A stretch of DNA of 36,697 nt from Nanobdellota archaeon (GTDB taxonomy: Archaea; Nanobdellota; Nanobdellia; Parvarchaeales; Parvarchaeaceae). A program made the translations under genes and the position numbers. The stretch is taken from positions 1 to 36,697 of the forward strand of contig JAJZNV010000017.1 in NCBI GenBank assembly GCA_021852265.1. Reading direction: 5' to 3'. The notes beneath the pieces were generated by a model that saw nothing but the letters and a program-made list of their open reading frames with translations, was not told the origin of the DNA and made no database searches. Within the stretch, counting starts at the first letter, position 1. Each line of letters starts with the position of its first letter. Shown piece by piece: positions 8,202-15,057 of the stretch.

Positions 8202-9017
8202 ATGAATGAGTTCAGGCTTGACCCGGAATCGCTTGTTTTTACGCTGATAACCAAAAAAACTGATGAGTGCAGGGCTTGTACTACTAAAGACAAAGCAATA
8301 AGTTCCGTGGAATTCCTGAAGGGTTTTGTAAGGATCTATGAGATAAAAGACGACGTTCAACCATCAAAATATGAATTAGTCGGGGACTTCTTCAAGTCGT
8401 CGAATGCAGACGGGTATGAAGAAATATTGGTTGATAGCGAGAAGCATGAGAACAACCTGATGGCATACGGTGTTGAGGAGATAGAGAAACTTCTGAATAT
8501 ACTTGTAAACCGCGTGAATGATCTGCAACCGGAGCGTGAAAACGAACTGGAACCCTATAAGCTCGGTGAGAATCTGGTTATATCCAGGAGCTCGGGGGGA
8601 CATGGTTACTTCGATCTGATCATTACGAAAATACCGAAAAAGGAGGGAAAACTATGTTTTGGATGCGAATCCATAAAGAACTCAGGCAACCGTGAGGTTT
8701 ATAAAACAGAAAATTTCGTCGTATACGTGCCTTTCGCCCCTAAATATGGATTCGAGCTGGTGATTGCTCCAAGGCAGCATCTTCAATTTAAACTCTGTGA
8801 CTCCTCCAGGCTTTTCGATCTGGCTGCGATAATTAAAAAGATATTTAACGCGTTTGGAAAGGAATTGAATATGGCAGTGTCCCAAAACGCACAAGGCCAT
8901 TTTAAGGTGACCATATCAAACGGAAAACTGGATTCTTATAGTATGCTCGGCATAAATCGCGTAGAGAACAGTCCAGATATTCTGGCGAAGGAGATACGGG
9001 ATTCTAAAAAACTATGA
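8202..9017 (+). CDS. GalT/HIT-superfamily protein, probably catalytically inactive
   Basis: This 271-residue protein resembles galactose-1-phosphate uridylyltransferase (GalT). It has SSGGHGYFDLIIT, which aligns in style with the GalT HEVIIE strand. It also has CFGC (a zinc-type pair) and VYVPFAPKYGFELVIAPRQH, close to the GalT PFAPRxPxEL strand. The nucleophilic H-P-H motif and the C-terminal H-x-H-x-E metal site are not present; the corresponding strand reads GHFKVTI. It also has an N-terminal CRAC pair. It is probably a derived, non-transferase member, perhaps a nucleotide- or zinc-binding protein. It is in the secFD operon and overlaps the next gene by 4 bp. Confidence 0.72.
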   Translation: MNEFRLDPESLVFTLITKKTDECRACTTKDKAISSVEFLKGFVRIYEIKDDVQPSKYELVGDFFKSSNADGYEEILVDSEKHENNLMAYGVEEIEKLLNILVNRVNDLQPERENELEPYKLGENLVISRSSGGHGYFDLIITKIPKKEGKLCFGCESIKNSGNREVYKTENFVVYVPFAPKYGFELVIAPRQHLQFKLCDSSRLFDLAAIIKKIFNAFGKELNMAVSQNAQGHFKVTISNGKLDSYSMLGINRVENSPDILAKEIRDSKKL

Positions 9018-9967
9018 ACAGAGATAGCAGGTTTACCATTATACTGGCAGTGATATTATTTTTATGTACCTTTTTTACAATACTTGTCTACTTTTATCCG
9101 CCGATAAACCTAAACCCCTTCTCAAATAACGGCAGTGGAGTGAATGGCACGGCTACGCACGTAAACAGCGCAAACAGCCTTGCAGAGGCGGCATTTCTGG
9201 GCAGATACGGTTTTAGCACAGGCACAAATCTAGCTGGTTTTTACAACTTAACTAATAACAACGAGATGATAATAAACTGCAAATACGGGATTGTCCCCCA
9301 ATTCTACACAATTCCCCCCTTGCTTGCAATGGAAAACGCCAGTATGTTTAGCTTGTATAACATGATAGTCTCTAATGTCGGAAAGTACACACTGTGCAGT
9401 CTGTATAATAACATTTCGGGATGCGTGGCAGTGAAAGACTCACTTTATACCTTGACGGACAAATACCTAAATTACAGCCTGGCGGCATCTGTTTTTAATC
9501 AGACAAAAACATACATAGATGGGTACTACGCCAGCCTTTTAAGCGAGATAAATCCCCCTTCTTCGGTTAATTCCTCCTCCATTTTCGCGCCGTTCATATA
9601 TGATGTCAATCTCCTCAATTCGACTAATAGCAGTGAGTCATCGATGATAAACGCATTAATAAATCTAAAACAGATGCCTTTGGAAGTATTAGAAACACTT
9701 AATGGCAGCGCTATAACATTTCCGTTCTCTCTAAGCGTTCCTTTCGAATTTCCCGTCTATTCTTACCCACTTGCGCCGGCTTGTAATTCGACTCTAAATA
9801 TATTTAATATGATTTCTAATATAAGCGATTTCAAGACACAGACCTATTCGGGGATATATAACAACATGGCTGCAAATGTGCAGAATATATGCGTGAACAA
9901 TAGCAATAACATGTGCACAATGGCAAATACAAACAATCTAAATGTTTCTTTTTATGTTCAAGGTTAA
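9014..9967 (+). CDS. Membrane-anchored exported protein, unknown function
   Basis: I do not recognise this 317-residue protein. It has a basic N-terminus and one hydrophobic helix at about residues 8-29. A predicted extracellular Asn/Ser-rich domain follows, with many N-x-S/T sequons and six Cys outside the TM segment. It overlaps the GalT-like gene by 4 bp (ATGA) and the thioredoxin-like gene by 14 bp, so it is in the secFD operon. The paired-number cysteines and the thioredoxin-like neighbour suggest a disulfide-bonded surface protein, which is inference. Confidence 0.8.
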   Translation: MNRDSRFTIILAVILFLCTFFTILVYFYPPINLNPFSNNGSGVNGTATHVNSANSLAEAAFLGRYGFSTGTNLAGFYNLTNNNEMIINCKYGIVPQFYTIPPLLAMENASMFSLYNMIVSNVGKYTLCSLYNNISGCVAVKDSLYTLTDKYLNYSLAASVFNQTKTYIDGYYASLLSEINPPSSVNSSSIFAPFIYDVNLLNSTNSSESSMINALINLKQMPLEVLETLNGSAITFPFSLSVPFEFPVYSYPLAPACNSTLNIFNMISNISDFKTQTYSGIYNNMAANVQNICVNNSNNMCTMANTNNLNVSFYVQG

Positions 9968-10493
9968 GCGGGGGAAAAGAATCATACTGATTTATTCAGC
10001 GATAATAATATTCTTTGGCATGCTGAGCGTCTTTCTTTTCTTGGATATAAATTCTCTAAACTCCACTTATGCATTCCAGACTGCGAACATAAATATCTCC
10101 GGAATGTGCACCCAAAACAAGTCCGTGATGGTGTTTTATTATGCAAACGATTGCAGCAGCTGCGCAACGGAATACCAGGCATTCCAAAATGTCACTTCGA
10201 GATTCGGCACGGGTTCGGTAGAGAATTATACGTTTCAAAGCCCATATTTTTGCGCGTGGGATCTGAATGTCAGCGCCTATAACGAGGGCCAGACGATAAA
10301 CGCTCCTGCGGCCGCTATGGAGGTATTCTCGACTTTTTCGCAGTCTAAAGTCCCATTCGTACTTTTTGGAGGGGTCGGAGTGCAGTATTATAAAATAGGT
10401 GGGTTTTCCACCGAATCAACCGCTGTGCAAGATCTACTGCATTATGTCTGCCTGGCGATAAATAATATTGCGCCGGCATGCACGTCCACTTAA
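9954..10493 (+). CDS. Membrane-anchored thioredoxin-like protein with CSSC motif
   Basis: The protein has 179 residues with a basic start and a TM helix at about residues 9-29. The following domain has the thioredoxin pattern: strand MVFYYANDC, active-site C-S-S-C, then a helix. Near the end KVPFVLFGG supplies the cis-Pro loop, and a predicted terminal helix follows. Topology puts the CxxC outside the membrane, suiting a role as extracytoplasmic thiol oxidoreductase. An ATG at 9942 would add four residues; 9954 is preferred because it gives a normal basic n-region. It sits downstream of secFD and a Cys-containing exported protein, which fits oxidative folding of secreted proteins. The direction of the redox reaction cannot be told. 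Confidence 0.82.
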   Translation: MFKVKRGKRIILIYSAIIIFFGMLSVFLFLDINSLNSTYAFQTANINISGMCTQNKSVMVFYYANDCSSCATEYQAFQNVTSRFGTGSVENYTFQSPYFCAWDLNVSAYNEGQTINAPAAAMEVFSTFSQSKVPFVLFGGVGVQYYKIGGFSTESTAVQDLLHYVCLAINNIAPACTST

Positions 10494-10495
10494 GT

Positions 10496-10741
10496 ATGGT
10501 GAAAAAAATAAATGAAGAATTGCTGTCAGATATAATAAACGAACTTTCTGGAAAGCGTTTGACAGGATACCAATTATTCAATACCCTTAAAGAGAAATAC
10601 CCTCTCCTTTCGAAGAGACTGGTCTACCATTACCTTTCAATAGCATTAAAGAGAGGTTATGTAACGGTTGAGAAAGTAAACGAATCCGGTAAATTTAGCT
10701 GGGGTATATTCACCGAAAAGAAGTATTATACACGGGCTTAG
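10496..10741 (+). CDS. Small winged-helix (PadR-like) DNA-binding protein
   Basis: This 81-residue protein has the layout of a PadR-type winged helix. The segment SGKRLTGYQLFNTLKEK gives helices 1-2. SKRLVYHYLSIALKRGYV gives the recognition helix, and a wing follows in TVEKVNESGKFSWGI. PadR proteins repress promoters, often as dimers through an extra C-terminal helix, which is missing here. The frame is open back to ATG 10478, but ATG 10496 follows the thioredoxin-like stop directly and gives a natural N-terminus. It is probably the last gene of the secFD operon. Its stop codon overlaps that of the convergent NcsA-like gene. Confidence 0.8.
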   Translation: MVKKINEELLSDIINELSGKRLTGYQLFNTLKEKYPLLSKRLVYHYLSIALKRGYVTVEKVNESGKFSWGIFTEKKYYTRA

Positions 10742-11262
10742 ATCACACCTATCTTCTCGCCCATCTTGACTGCAGAAAGCATTCCTCCCGGCCGACGCTT
10801 CTCCACGTCCTTCATGAAATCAAGGAGGTAGCCCTCACGCCCCCCATGTGTCCTTTTCTTGTATTTTATTCCTTTCATGTCCAGGAAGGCGTACAGTTCT
10901 TCCTCTGAAACCTGGTATAGAGGATTAAAGCGGGTCTTTAAGCCTATCTGATGGGCAGGCTTCTTTTTTGCGAGGAAATATTCAAGCACGGCAAGGGCAA
11001 AGTCCTCCAGAACCGAATTCTCCAACGTAACCGTACCGTTATCGTCTTTTTTAAAGACAAACTTTAGCATCCTATATGCTGCAGAGCCGTCATCGGTCAT
11101 TCTAAATGCCTTCTGTTTGTATCCCTTCGATATCAATGCACTGCGCACCCGCCTTATGAGCATTTTCTCAAAGTGCTTTTTGCATAGGTTCTGTTTCAGG
11201 TACGCTGAATAAAAATACGCTTCCCTGCCACAGGTAAAGCATTTTGAAGCGCTCTTTTCCAT
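10738..11262 (-). CDS. NcsA/TtuA-like protein lacking the PP-loop
   Basis: The 174 residues look like a compressed NcsA/TtuA/Ncs6 tRNA-thiolation protein. The N-terminus has the zinc-finger pattern C8-x2-C11-x15-C27-x2-H30 followed by the usual basic helix. The C-terminal half matches the family in style: FNPLYQVSEEELYAFLDMKG, like the PLRxxPEKEVxLYAxLKGI segment, then LLDFMKDVEKRRPGGM, like the LExxHPG segment. The ATP-pyrophosphatase SGGKDS loop and the catalytic CxxC are absent, and the protein is roughly half the usual length of about 300. It may be an inactive adaptor that binds tRNA or a thiolation partner. It is divergent from the MinD-like gene; a TATA-like ttaatatata lies about 25 nt upstream. 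Confidence 0.65.
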   Translation of the reverse strand: MEKSASKCFTCGREAYFYSAYLKQNLCKKHFEKMLIRRVRSALISKGYKQKAFRMTDDGSAAYRMLKFVFKKDDNGTVTLENSVLEDFALAVLEYFLAKKKPAHQIGLKTRFNPLYQVSEEELYAFLDMKGIKYKKRTHGGREGYLLDFMKDVEKRRPGGMLSAVKMGEKIGVI

Positions 11263-11326
11263 AGAGAACCTTGATGTCTAATATATATTAATGCATCGGG
11301 TATTATTTGTATATAAAATAGAACGT

Positions 11327-12049
11327 ATGCCCGCAAAAATAATAACAGTAATGAGCCCGAAGGGAGGAGTAGGCAAAACGACTGTGTCTGTTAATATTGC
11401 CGCGGCACTGTCTGTGCTTGGCAACAGAGTTTTAATCGTCGACGCCAACTTGGAGACACCGCACGTCGCGGTGTACTATGGTTTGGTCGGATACAAATAC
11501 TCACTCGAAGACGTTCTAAATGGAAAAATAGGCATTGTGAATGCGATATACAAGACTGATTTTCCGGGATTGAGTATATTGCCATCAAGGGTCTTCAAGG
11601 ATAAAGGGGATGGGAATGCAAAATATAAGCTGATAAATCTATTTTATCACCTTAATCGTATTTCGGAGGATTTCGACTTTATAATACTTGATTCAAAACC
11701 TTCATCATCCGTAGATTTTCTAAGGTTCGTAAAGAACGTGAATACCCTGCTTGTTTCAATGCCTGAGATAGCCTCTATTATAGAAGCGAAAAAACTAGAC
11801 TATGAAAGCCGTGCATCCGGTGTAAATGTGCTCGGACTAGTCCTAAACCGGGTTAATAAAAAGGTGAAAGGCGCAATGAGCGAAGATGAGATAAAAAAAG
11901 TCCTTGAGATAGAAAAAATATGGGAAGTACCTGATGATTTAAACGTTTTTGAGGCTCTAAAAGCCGGCACGCCGATTGTGTTCCAGAATAAAAGAAGTCC
12001 GGCTTCTAAGGGATTCAATGAGATAGCGAAAGATCTGCTGTCCATTTAA
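11327..12049 (+). CDS. MinD/ParA family P-loop ATPase
   Basis: This 240-residue protein has the deviant Walker A motif KGGVGKTT at residues 12-19. It also has the Walker A' strand RVLIVDANLETPH and Walker B FDFIILDSKP. The C-terminal FEALKAGTPIVFQ region is typical of archaeal MinD proteins. MinD-type ATPases dimerise with ATP and position division or surface structures. ATG 11327 is chosen over an in-frame ATG at 11291 because MPAKIITVMSPKGG is the standard family start. No MinC/MinE partner is visible. The zinc-ribbon miniprotein follows after 3 nt. Confidence 0.9.
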   Translation: MPAKIITVMSPKGGVGKTTVSVNIAAALSVLGNRVLIVDANLETPHVAVYYGLVGYKYSLEDVLNGKIGIVNAIYKTDFPGLSILPSRVFKDKGDGNAKYKLINLFYHLNRISEDFDFIILDSKPSSSVDFLRFVKNVNTLLVSMPEIASIIEAKKLDYESRASGVNVLGLVLNRVNKKVKGAMSEDEIKKVLEIEKIWEVPDDLNVFEALKAGTPIVFQNKRSPASKGFNEIAKDLLSI

Positions 12050-12052
12050 TAT

Positions 12053-12220
12053 ATGAGCGACCGTATAGTTCGCTGTCCAAAGTGCGGTAAATTCCGACAC
12101 ACCAACGCCTCCGGCTATGTAAAATGTTTCTTCTGTGGAAAGAGCTTCGGAGTAGATAAGCACGTTGTAAGCAGCAGCTCCTATGCAAAGAGCATAAGCA
12201 AAGAAGTGAAATTTGAGTAG
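12053..12220 (+). CDS. Zinc-ribbon miniprotein (55 aa)
   Basis: This short gene encodes MSDRIVRCPKCGKF and continues to a second C-F-F-C-G knuckle. The two CxxC pairs (residues 8/11 and 25/28) form a complete rubredoxin-type zinc ribbon. A Ser/Lys-rich 25-residue tail follows. It starts 3 nt after the MinD-like stop, so it is cotranscribed. Zinc-ribbon miniproteins of archaea often bind nucleic acid or act as subunits of larger complexes. The specific role is unknown. Confidence 0.75.
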   Translation: MSDRIVRCPKCGKFRHTNASGYVKCFFCGKSFGVDKHVVSSSSYAKSISKEVKFE

Positions 12221-12313
12221 ACTCTAGTTTCCAGGCATATGCCATGAAAGATTTAAATCTCAAGGAGATAAGGTATCCTATACGGATATTGCAGCACTCC
12301 TTGGTCAAAATAC

Positions 12314-12384
12314 GCCTCTATAGCTCAGCGGTAGAGCACCTGCTTCGTAAGCAGGTGACGGGGGCTCAACTCCCCCTAGAGGCT
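12314..12384 (+). tRNA. tRNA-Thr (anticodon CGT)
   Basis: It folds as a 71-nt cloverleaf. The acceptor stem is GCCTCTA/TAGAGGC. The D-arm is GCTC-AGCGGTA-GAGC. The anticodon arm is CCTGC-TTCGTAA-GCAGG, giving anticodon CGT. There is a 4-nt variable loop TGAC, and the T-arm is GGGGG-CTCAACT-CCCCC. The discriminator is T and CCA is not encoded. CGT reads ACG, so it is threonine. The T-loop starts with C instead of the near-universal T54. A TTTAAAT box about 55 nt upstream may be its promoter. Confidence 0.95.
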
Positions 12385-12395
12385 AATATAAATAG
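12384..12395 (+). promoter_or_regulatory. TATA-like box directly behind tRNA-Thr
   Basis: The stretch taatataaatag is centred about 25 nt before the pilin ATG at 12415. It begins at the last base of the tRNA, so the tRNA 3' end and the pilin promoter abut. It supports ATG 12415 rather than the long upstream open frame that runs through the tRNA. Confidence 0.6.
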
Positions 12396-12414
12396 GAAGG
12401 TCTTTAAGTTAGGT

Positions 12415-12852
12415 ATGAGACGCGGACAGGCGACGCTTGAGCTTATAATAGGCTACTCCATGGCGTTTATGGTTATTGCCATAGCACTGGCACTGCTGTT
12501 TCTCTTGTACCCACAAGTATTTTCTACGACGCCGTCATCAACGTATTCGGGGTTCCAAGGGCTTAAAATAGTCGGCCAGGGTTACCTGAAAAGCGCGGGC
12601 ATTTATTATCTGAGCTTCCAAAATCTTTTGAATGAGAACATAAATGTAACTAACATTTTCTTTTTAGAGGGTGCTATAAATCAGAGCGGATTTGTGTGCA
12701 CAACCGATTACCTTCCCAACCTTGGCAGTTCGGAGTGCAATCTGAGTATCTCATTAGTATCGCCGTTTTCTGCGACCGTGCAAATATATTATACGCCTTC
12801 GAACACTTCTATGCACCCCCATATACAGATAACCGGCACAGTTACCGGCTGA
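12415..12852 (+). CDS. Pilin-like protein, class III signal peptide
   Basis: This 145-residue protein starts MRRGQATLELIIGYSMAF. The predicted prepilin cleavage is RRG|QATLEL with Glu at +5, followed by a hydrophobic helix to about residue 30. The mature domain is small, beta-rich and has two Cys. The open frame extends upstream to 12244 but crosses tRNA-Thr. The TATA spacing and signal motif fix the start at 12415. It is one of five canonical prepilins in the window. Confidence 0.87.
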   Translation: MRRGQATLELIIGYSMAFMVIAIALALLFLLYPQVFSTTPSSTYSGFQGLKIVGQGYLKSAGIYYLSFQNLLNENINVTNIFFLEGAINQSGFVCTTDYLPNLGSSECNLSISLVSPFSATVQIYYTPSNTSMHPHIQITGTVTG

Positions 12853-12890
12853 TTTTGACGAGTTTTGCGGCAGGTGTTTTAAAATAATAA

Positions 12891-12902
12891 CATATTTATA
12901 CC
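12891..12902 (+). promoter_or_regulatory. TATA-like box of L15e gene
   Basis: The stretch catatttatacc is centred about 28 nt before ATG 12925, giving a leaderless or near-leaderless ribosomal protein transcript. Confidence 0.5.
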
Positions 12903-12924
12903 CTAAGATTGATATTTATCTTTT

Positions 12925-13335
12925 ATGGGATCATTTAAGTACATACAGGATAATGAAAGACAGCTTTTTAAGAACAAGGCCCTTAAAAGAGAACTTTTGT
13001 TGACAGTCGAGAAAGAGCCTCTCGTCATGAGAATTGAAAGACCGACACGCTTGACGAGAGCGAAGATGCTTGGGTACAAAGCTAAGCAGGGTTATATAGT
13101 CGTTAGGATGCGAGTCGCTAAAGGCAGCTTCAGAAGGCCGAGACCGATACACGCAAGAAAACCGAGCAAGACCGGTCTATACTTCAACCTGTCCATAAGC
13201 AAGAAAAAGATGGCAGAGATGCGTGCGAAAAAGGTGTTTAAGAATATGGATGTCTTGGGTTCATACTTCATCGTGGAGAACGGCCAGTACAAATGGTTTG
13301 AGGTCCTAATGAGGGCATCAAATCTTACAAACTAA
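12925..13335 (+). CDS. rpl15e: Ribosomal protein L15e, shortened at the C-terminus
   Basis: The 136 residues clearly belong to L15e. The signature block MRIERPTRLTRAKMLGYKAK and IVVRMRVAKGSFRRPRP, then RKPSKTG and GQYKWFEVLM, match the family. L15e binds 23S rRNA in the large subunit. Family members in other archaea and eukaryotes are about 190-205 residues. Here the protein stops just after the KWFEVLM strand, so the basic C-terminal extension of roughly 55-60 residues is missing. No continuation was found downstream in another frame. The truncation therefore appears genuine rather than a frameshift. It is a single-gene transcription unit followed by a T-rich tract. Confidence 0.92.
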   Translation: MGSFKYIQDNERQLFKNKALKRELLLTVEKEPLVMRIERPTRLTRAKMLGYKAKQGYIVVRMRVAKGSFRRPRPIHARKPSKTGLYFNLSISKKKMAEMRAKKVFKNMDVLGSYFIVENGQYKWFEVLMRASNLTN

Positions 13336-13363
13336 TTTTCTACTTGTTTTTGTGTTCTTTGCA
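13336..13363 (+). terminator. T-rich tract after L15e
   Basis: The bases directly after the L15e stop contain several short T-runs (tttt, ttttt, ttt) without a strong hairpin. Archaeal RNA polymerase terminates at such U-tracts, so this is a plausible terminator. Confidence 0.45.
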
Positions 13364-13375
13364 TTGCCTTTTAGA

Positions 13376-13383
13376 CTTAAATT
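13376..13383 (+). promoter_or_regulatory. TATA-like box of the Cys-rich surface cluster
   Basis: The stretch cttaaatt is centred about 25 nt before ATG 13405. It would drive the 13405-15018 genes. Confidence 0.4.
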
Positions 13384-13404
13384 GTTTCAAAAGTTAATTA
13401 TTAC

Positions 13405-13914
13405 ATGGCTACAAATACTGAGGAGTTCATATGGTATGAAGTCATTCTAGCCCTCGTGATCTCACTTATAATGTTCTTTATATTCTATCAGAATTTTTCA
13501 TCGGTATTCCCGATTGGCTGCAATAATAACAATATTCTCGAGAACCAGTTCACCCAGGCCCAATTTGGGTATCCTAACAGAATGGAAGGAACGCCACTAT
13601 TCAGGTGTTACCTGACTGACGCGTGTTACGCCCAGGCAACGGCGAATACTACATGTATAACTAACTGGTGTGCATATGATAACTGTGTGAACGGGCAATG
13701 CAATTCTAATTTCCAGTCGTGCATAAGTAATCCGCCGCAGAGTGTGCTGCAAAACTGTAAAAACTTATCACCAGCAAATACGGCAGCCCTCGAGAGCTGC
13801 GACCAGAGCACTATTGTCGCAAATAACGCCACAGACATACAGAACTGCGCAATAAATATACCGACGTGTATACCGGGCGACAGTAAGTTCTGCCCGCCGT
13901 GTATAGGACAGTAA
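13405..13914 (+). CDS. Cys-rich membrane-anchored extracellular protein
   Basis: I do not recognise this 169-residue protein. One TM helix spans about residues 12-30. The predicted extracellular part carries 14 Cys, several in close pairs (for example CAYDNCVNGQC), and has no metal-site spacing typical of zinc fingers. An even number of cysteines in an exported protein suggests disulfide bonding. It lacks the K-G prepilin signal of its neighbour at 13916, which begins 2 nt after its stop. It is the first gene of the 13405-17204 cluster. Confidence 0.8.
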   Translation: MATNTEEFIWYEVILALVISLIMFFIFYQNFSSVFPIGCNNNNILENQFTQAQFGYPNRMEGTPLFRCYLTDACYAQATANTTCITNWCAYDNCVNGQCNSNFQSCISNPPQSVLQNCKNLSPANTAALESCDQSTIVANNATDIQNCAINIPTCIPGDSKFCPPCIGQ

Positions 13915-13915
13915 T

Positions 13916-14074
13916 ATGAATAAAAAAGGTAGTGTAGAATGGAGAATGGTCTGGATGATTATTGTAATCGCGAGCGTTATAGTCGTGATAACGATAGTAC
14001 TTCTGCTGTACTATTCCATTTCGAATGGAACGTCCCCATTCCTATTCTTCTCTAATATGTTTGGTGGTAGATGA
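13916..14074 (+). CDS. Mini prepilin-like protein (52 aa)
   Basis: The protein starts MNKKGSVEWRMVWMIIVIAS. A basic K-K-G is followed by a short linker with Glu at +3 after the glycine, then a 20-residue hydrophobic helix and only about 18 further residues. It resembles a class III signal with almost no head domain. It begins 2 nt after the Cys-rich gene and its TGA overlaps the ATG of the 315-aa gene, so it is translationally coupled. Similar miniproteins occur in the minus-strand array at 19349-20023. Confidence 0.75.
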   Translation: MNKKGSVEWRMVWMIIVIASVIVVITIVLLLYYSISNGTSPFLFFSNMFGGR

Positions 14075-15018
14075 TGGAACAAGGAATACTTCTGGTTGTC
14101 GTCTCGCTCATCATAATTGTTATAGGAGGTGTCATACTGGTAATTTTCAGTCTATCGTTCTTGACCTCTGTGGGCGCCGCCCAGTTTGGAGGAAAATGCT
14201 ATTTCTCATTCGTGGAGTACAACGTGCTGAACAATTTTCTTTATCCTGCACAATATCTTGCGAATCTTTTCCTTATTGAGAACAATAATGCCTTCACAAC
14301 GTCACTCTCCTCTTCCGTTCAGGCTTCGTGCATACAGCAGTCGAATGTAAACGCACAGGACACCTCAACACTTGGGGAGCAGCTTTATTCAAAGGCAGCA
14401 TCATGCTTCAACCTTTTCCAGGGATCCAATGCAAACGTCGGGCAACAGATAATAACTTCTGGACTGAATAACCTGTTTGAATGCTACTCTGGCAAGATAT
14501 TGACTTCCGAGAGCCCAGGAACGCAGACGACATACTCCGAGCTCATCAATTATATAAACCAGAATTATCCGAATAATGGAAGTCCAATACAGATAGTTTT
14601 TCTAACGAACGGCTCCGGCAACGCTGCTACGTATCCCCTTCCTAACCAGAGGATATTCAATGGGACTAATTATATAATCTATTATTTTAACTACCCTTTC
14701 TCACAAACAAAACAGAGCTCTATGCCATCAAATTGCAGCATAAGTTTTGGGGGGCAATGTTCTTATACCTCTAGTTTTGACCAGCCAGTACTGTCCAATC
14801 CGGCGACACAGTGTTCATATGCCAATGATACGATTAACGAAGCAGTGGGCCCGGTAAGTTCACTCAGCAGCGGGAATCCATTCGGTTACAACTCAAATAA
14901 TAACAACAAATTCGGCGTTTGTGGTGATTTCCTTATTTCATTATGTGGAAAACTGATAAATGCAATGGTTGGCACTCAGGATAGAGCATTCGTATGCATA
15001 ACGAATAGCACCCAATAA
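14071..15018 (+). CDS. Membrane-anchored Cys-containing extracellular protein
   Basis: This unrecognised 315-residue protein has a very hydrophobic N-terminal helix at about residues 5-32, with no basic K-G motif. A Ser/Asn/Gln-rich extracellular domain with ten Cys follows. Its start is fixed by the 4-bp overlap with the mini prepilin gene. It shares the architecture of the 13405 and 15058 products (a TM anchor plus a Cys-rich exodomain), so the three may form one surface complex. This is inference; no domain is identified. Confidence 0.8.
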   Translation: MMEQGILLVVVSLIIIVIGGVILVIFSLSFLTSVGAAQFGGKCYFSFVEYNVLNNFLYPAQYLANLFLIENNNAFTTSLSSSVQASCIQQSNVNAQDTSTLGEQLYSKAASCFNLFQGSNANVGQQIITSGLNNLFECYSGKILTSESPGTQTTYSELINYINQNYPNNGSPIQIVFLTNGSGNAATYPLPNQRIFNGTNYIIYYFNYPFSQTKQSSMPSNCSISFGGQCSYTSSFDQPVLSNPATQCSYANDTINEAVGPVSSLSSGNPFGYNSNNNNKFGVCGDFLISLCGKLINAMVGTQDRAFVCITNSTQ

Positions 15019-15025
15019 ATGAGAA

Positions 15026-15036
15026 CTATATTTATA
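15026..15036 (+). promoter_or_regulatory. TATA-like box inside the Cys-rich cluster
   Basis: The stretch ctatatttata lies about 27 nt before ATG 15058. The last two genes of the cluster may therefore have their own leaderless transcript. Confidence 0.5.
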
Positions 15037-15057
15037 CTAAACTGCATTTAAAGTTAT

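Noticed and set aside
7811-8293. 160-residue reverse frame over the secD end
   Set aside because: Low-complexity Tyr/Arg-rich translation typical of an antisense shadow; secD is unambiguous.
12244-12414. Upstream in-frame extension of the pilin at 12415
   Set aside because: It runs through tRNA-Thr(CGT); the signal motif and TATA spacing point to ATG 12415.
13336-13404. Frameshifted remainder of L15e
   Set aside because: The sequence after the stop is T-rich and does not encode the basic C-terminal extension in any frame.
14025-14279. 84-residue forward frame across the mini prepilin and next gene
   Set aside because: It is out of frame with two coupled genes that have clear signals, and its residues look random.
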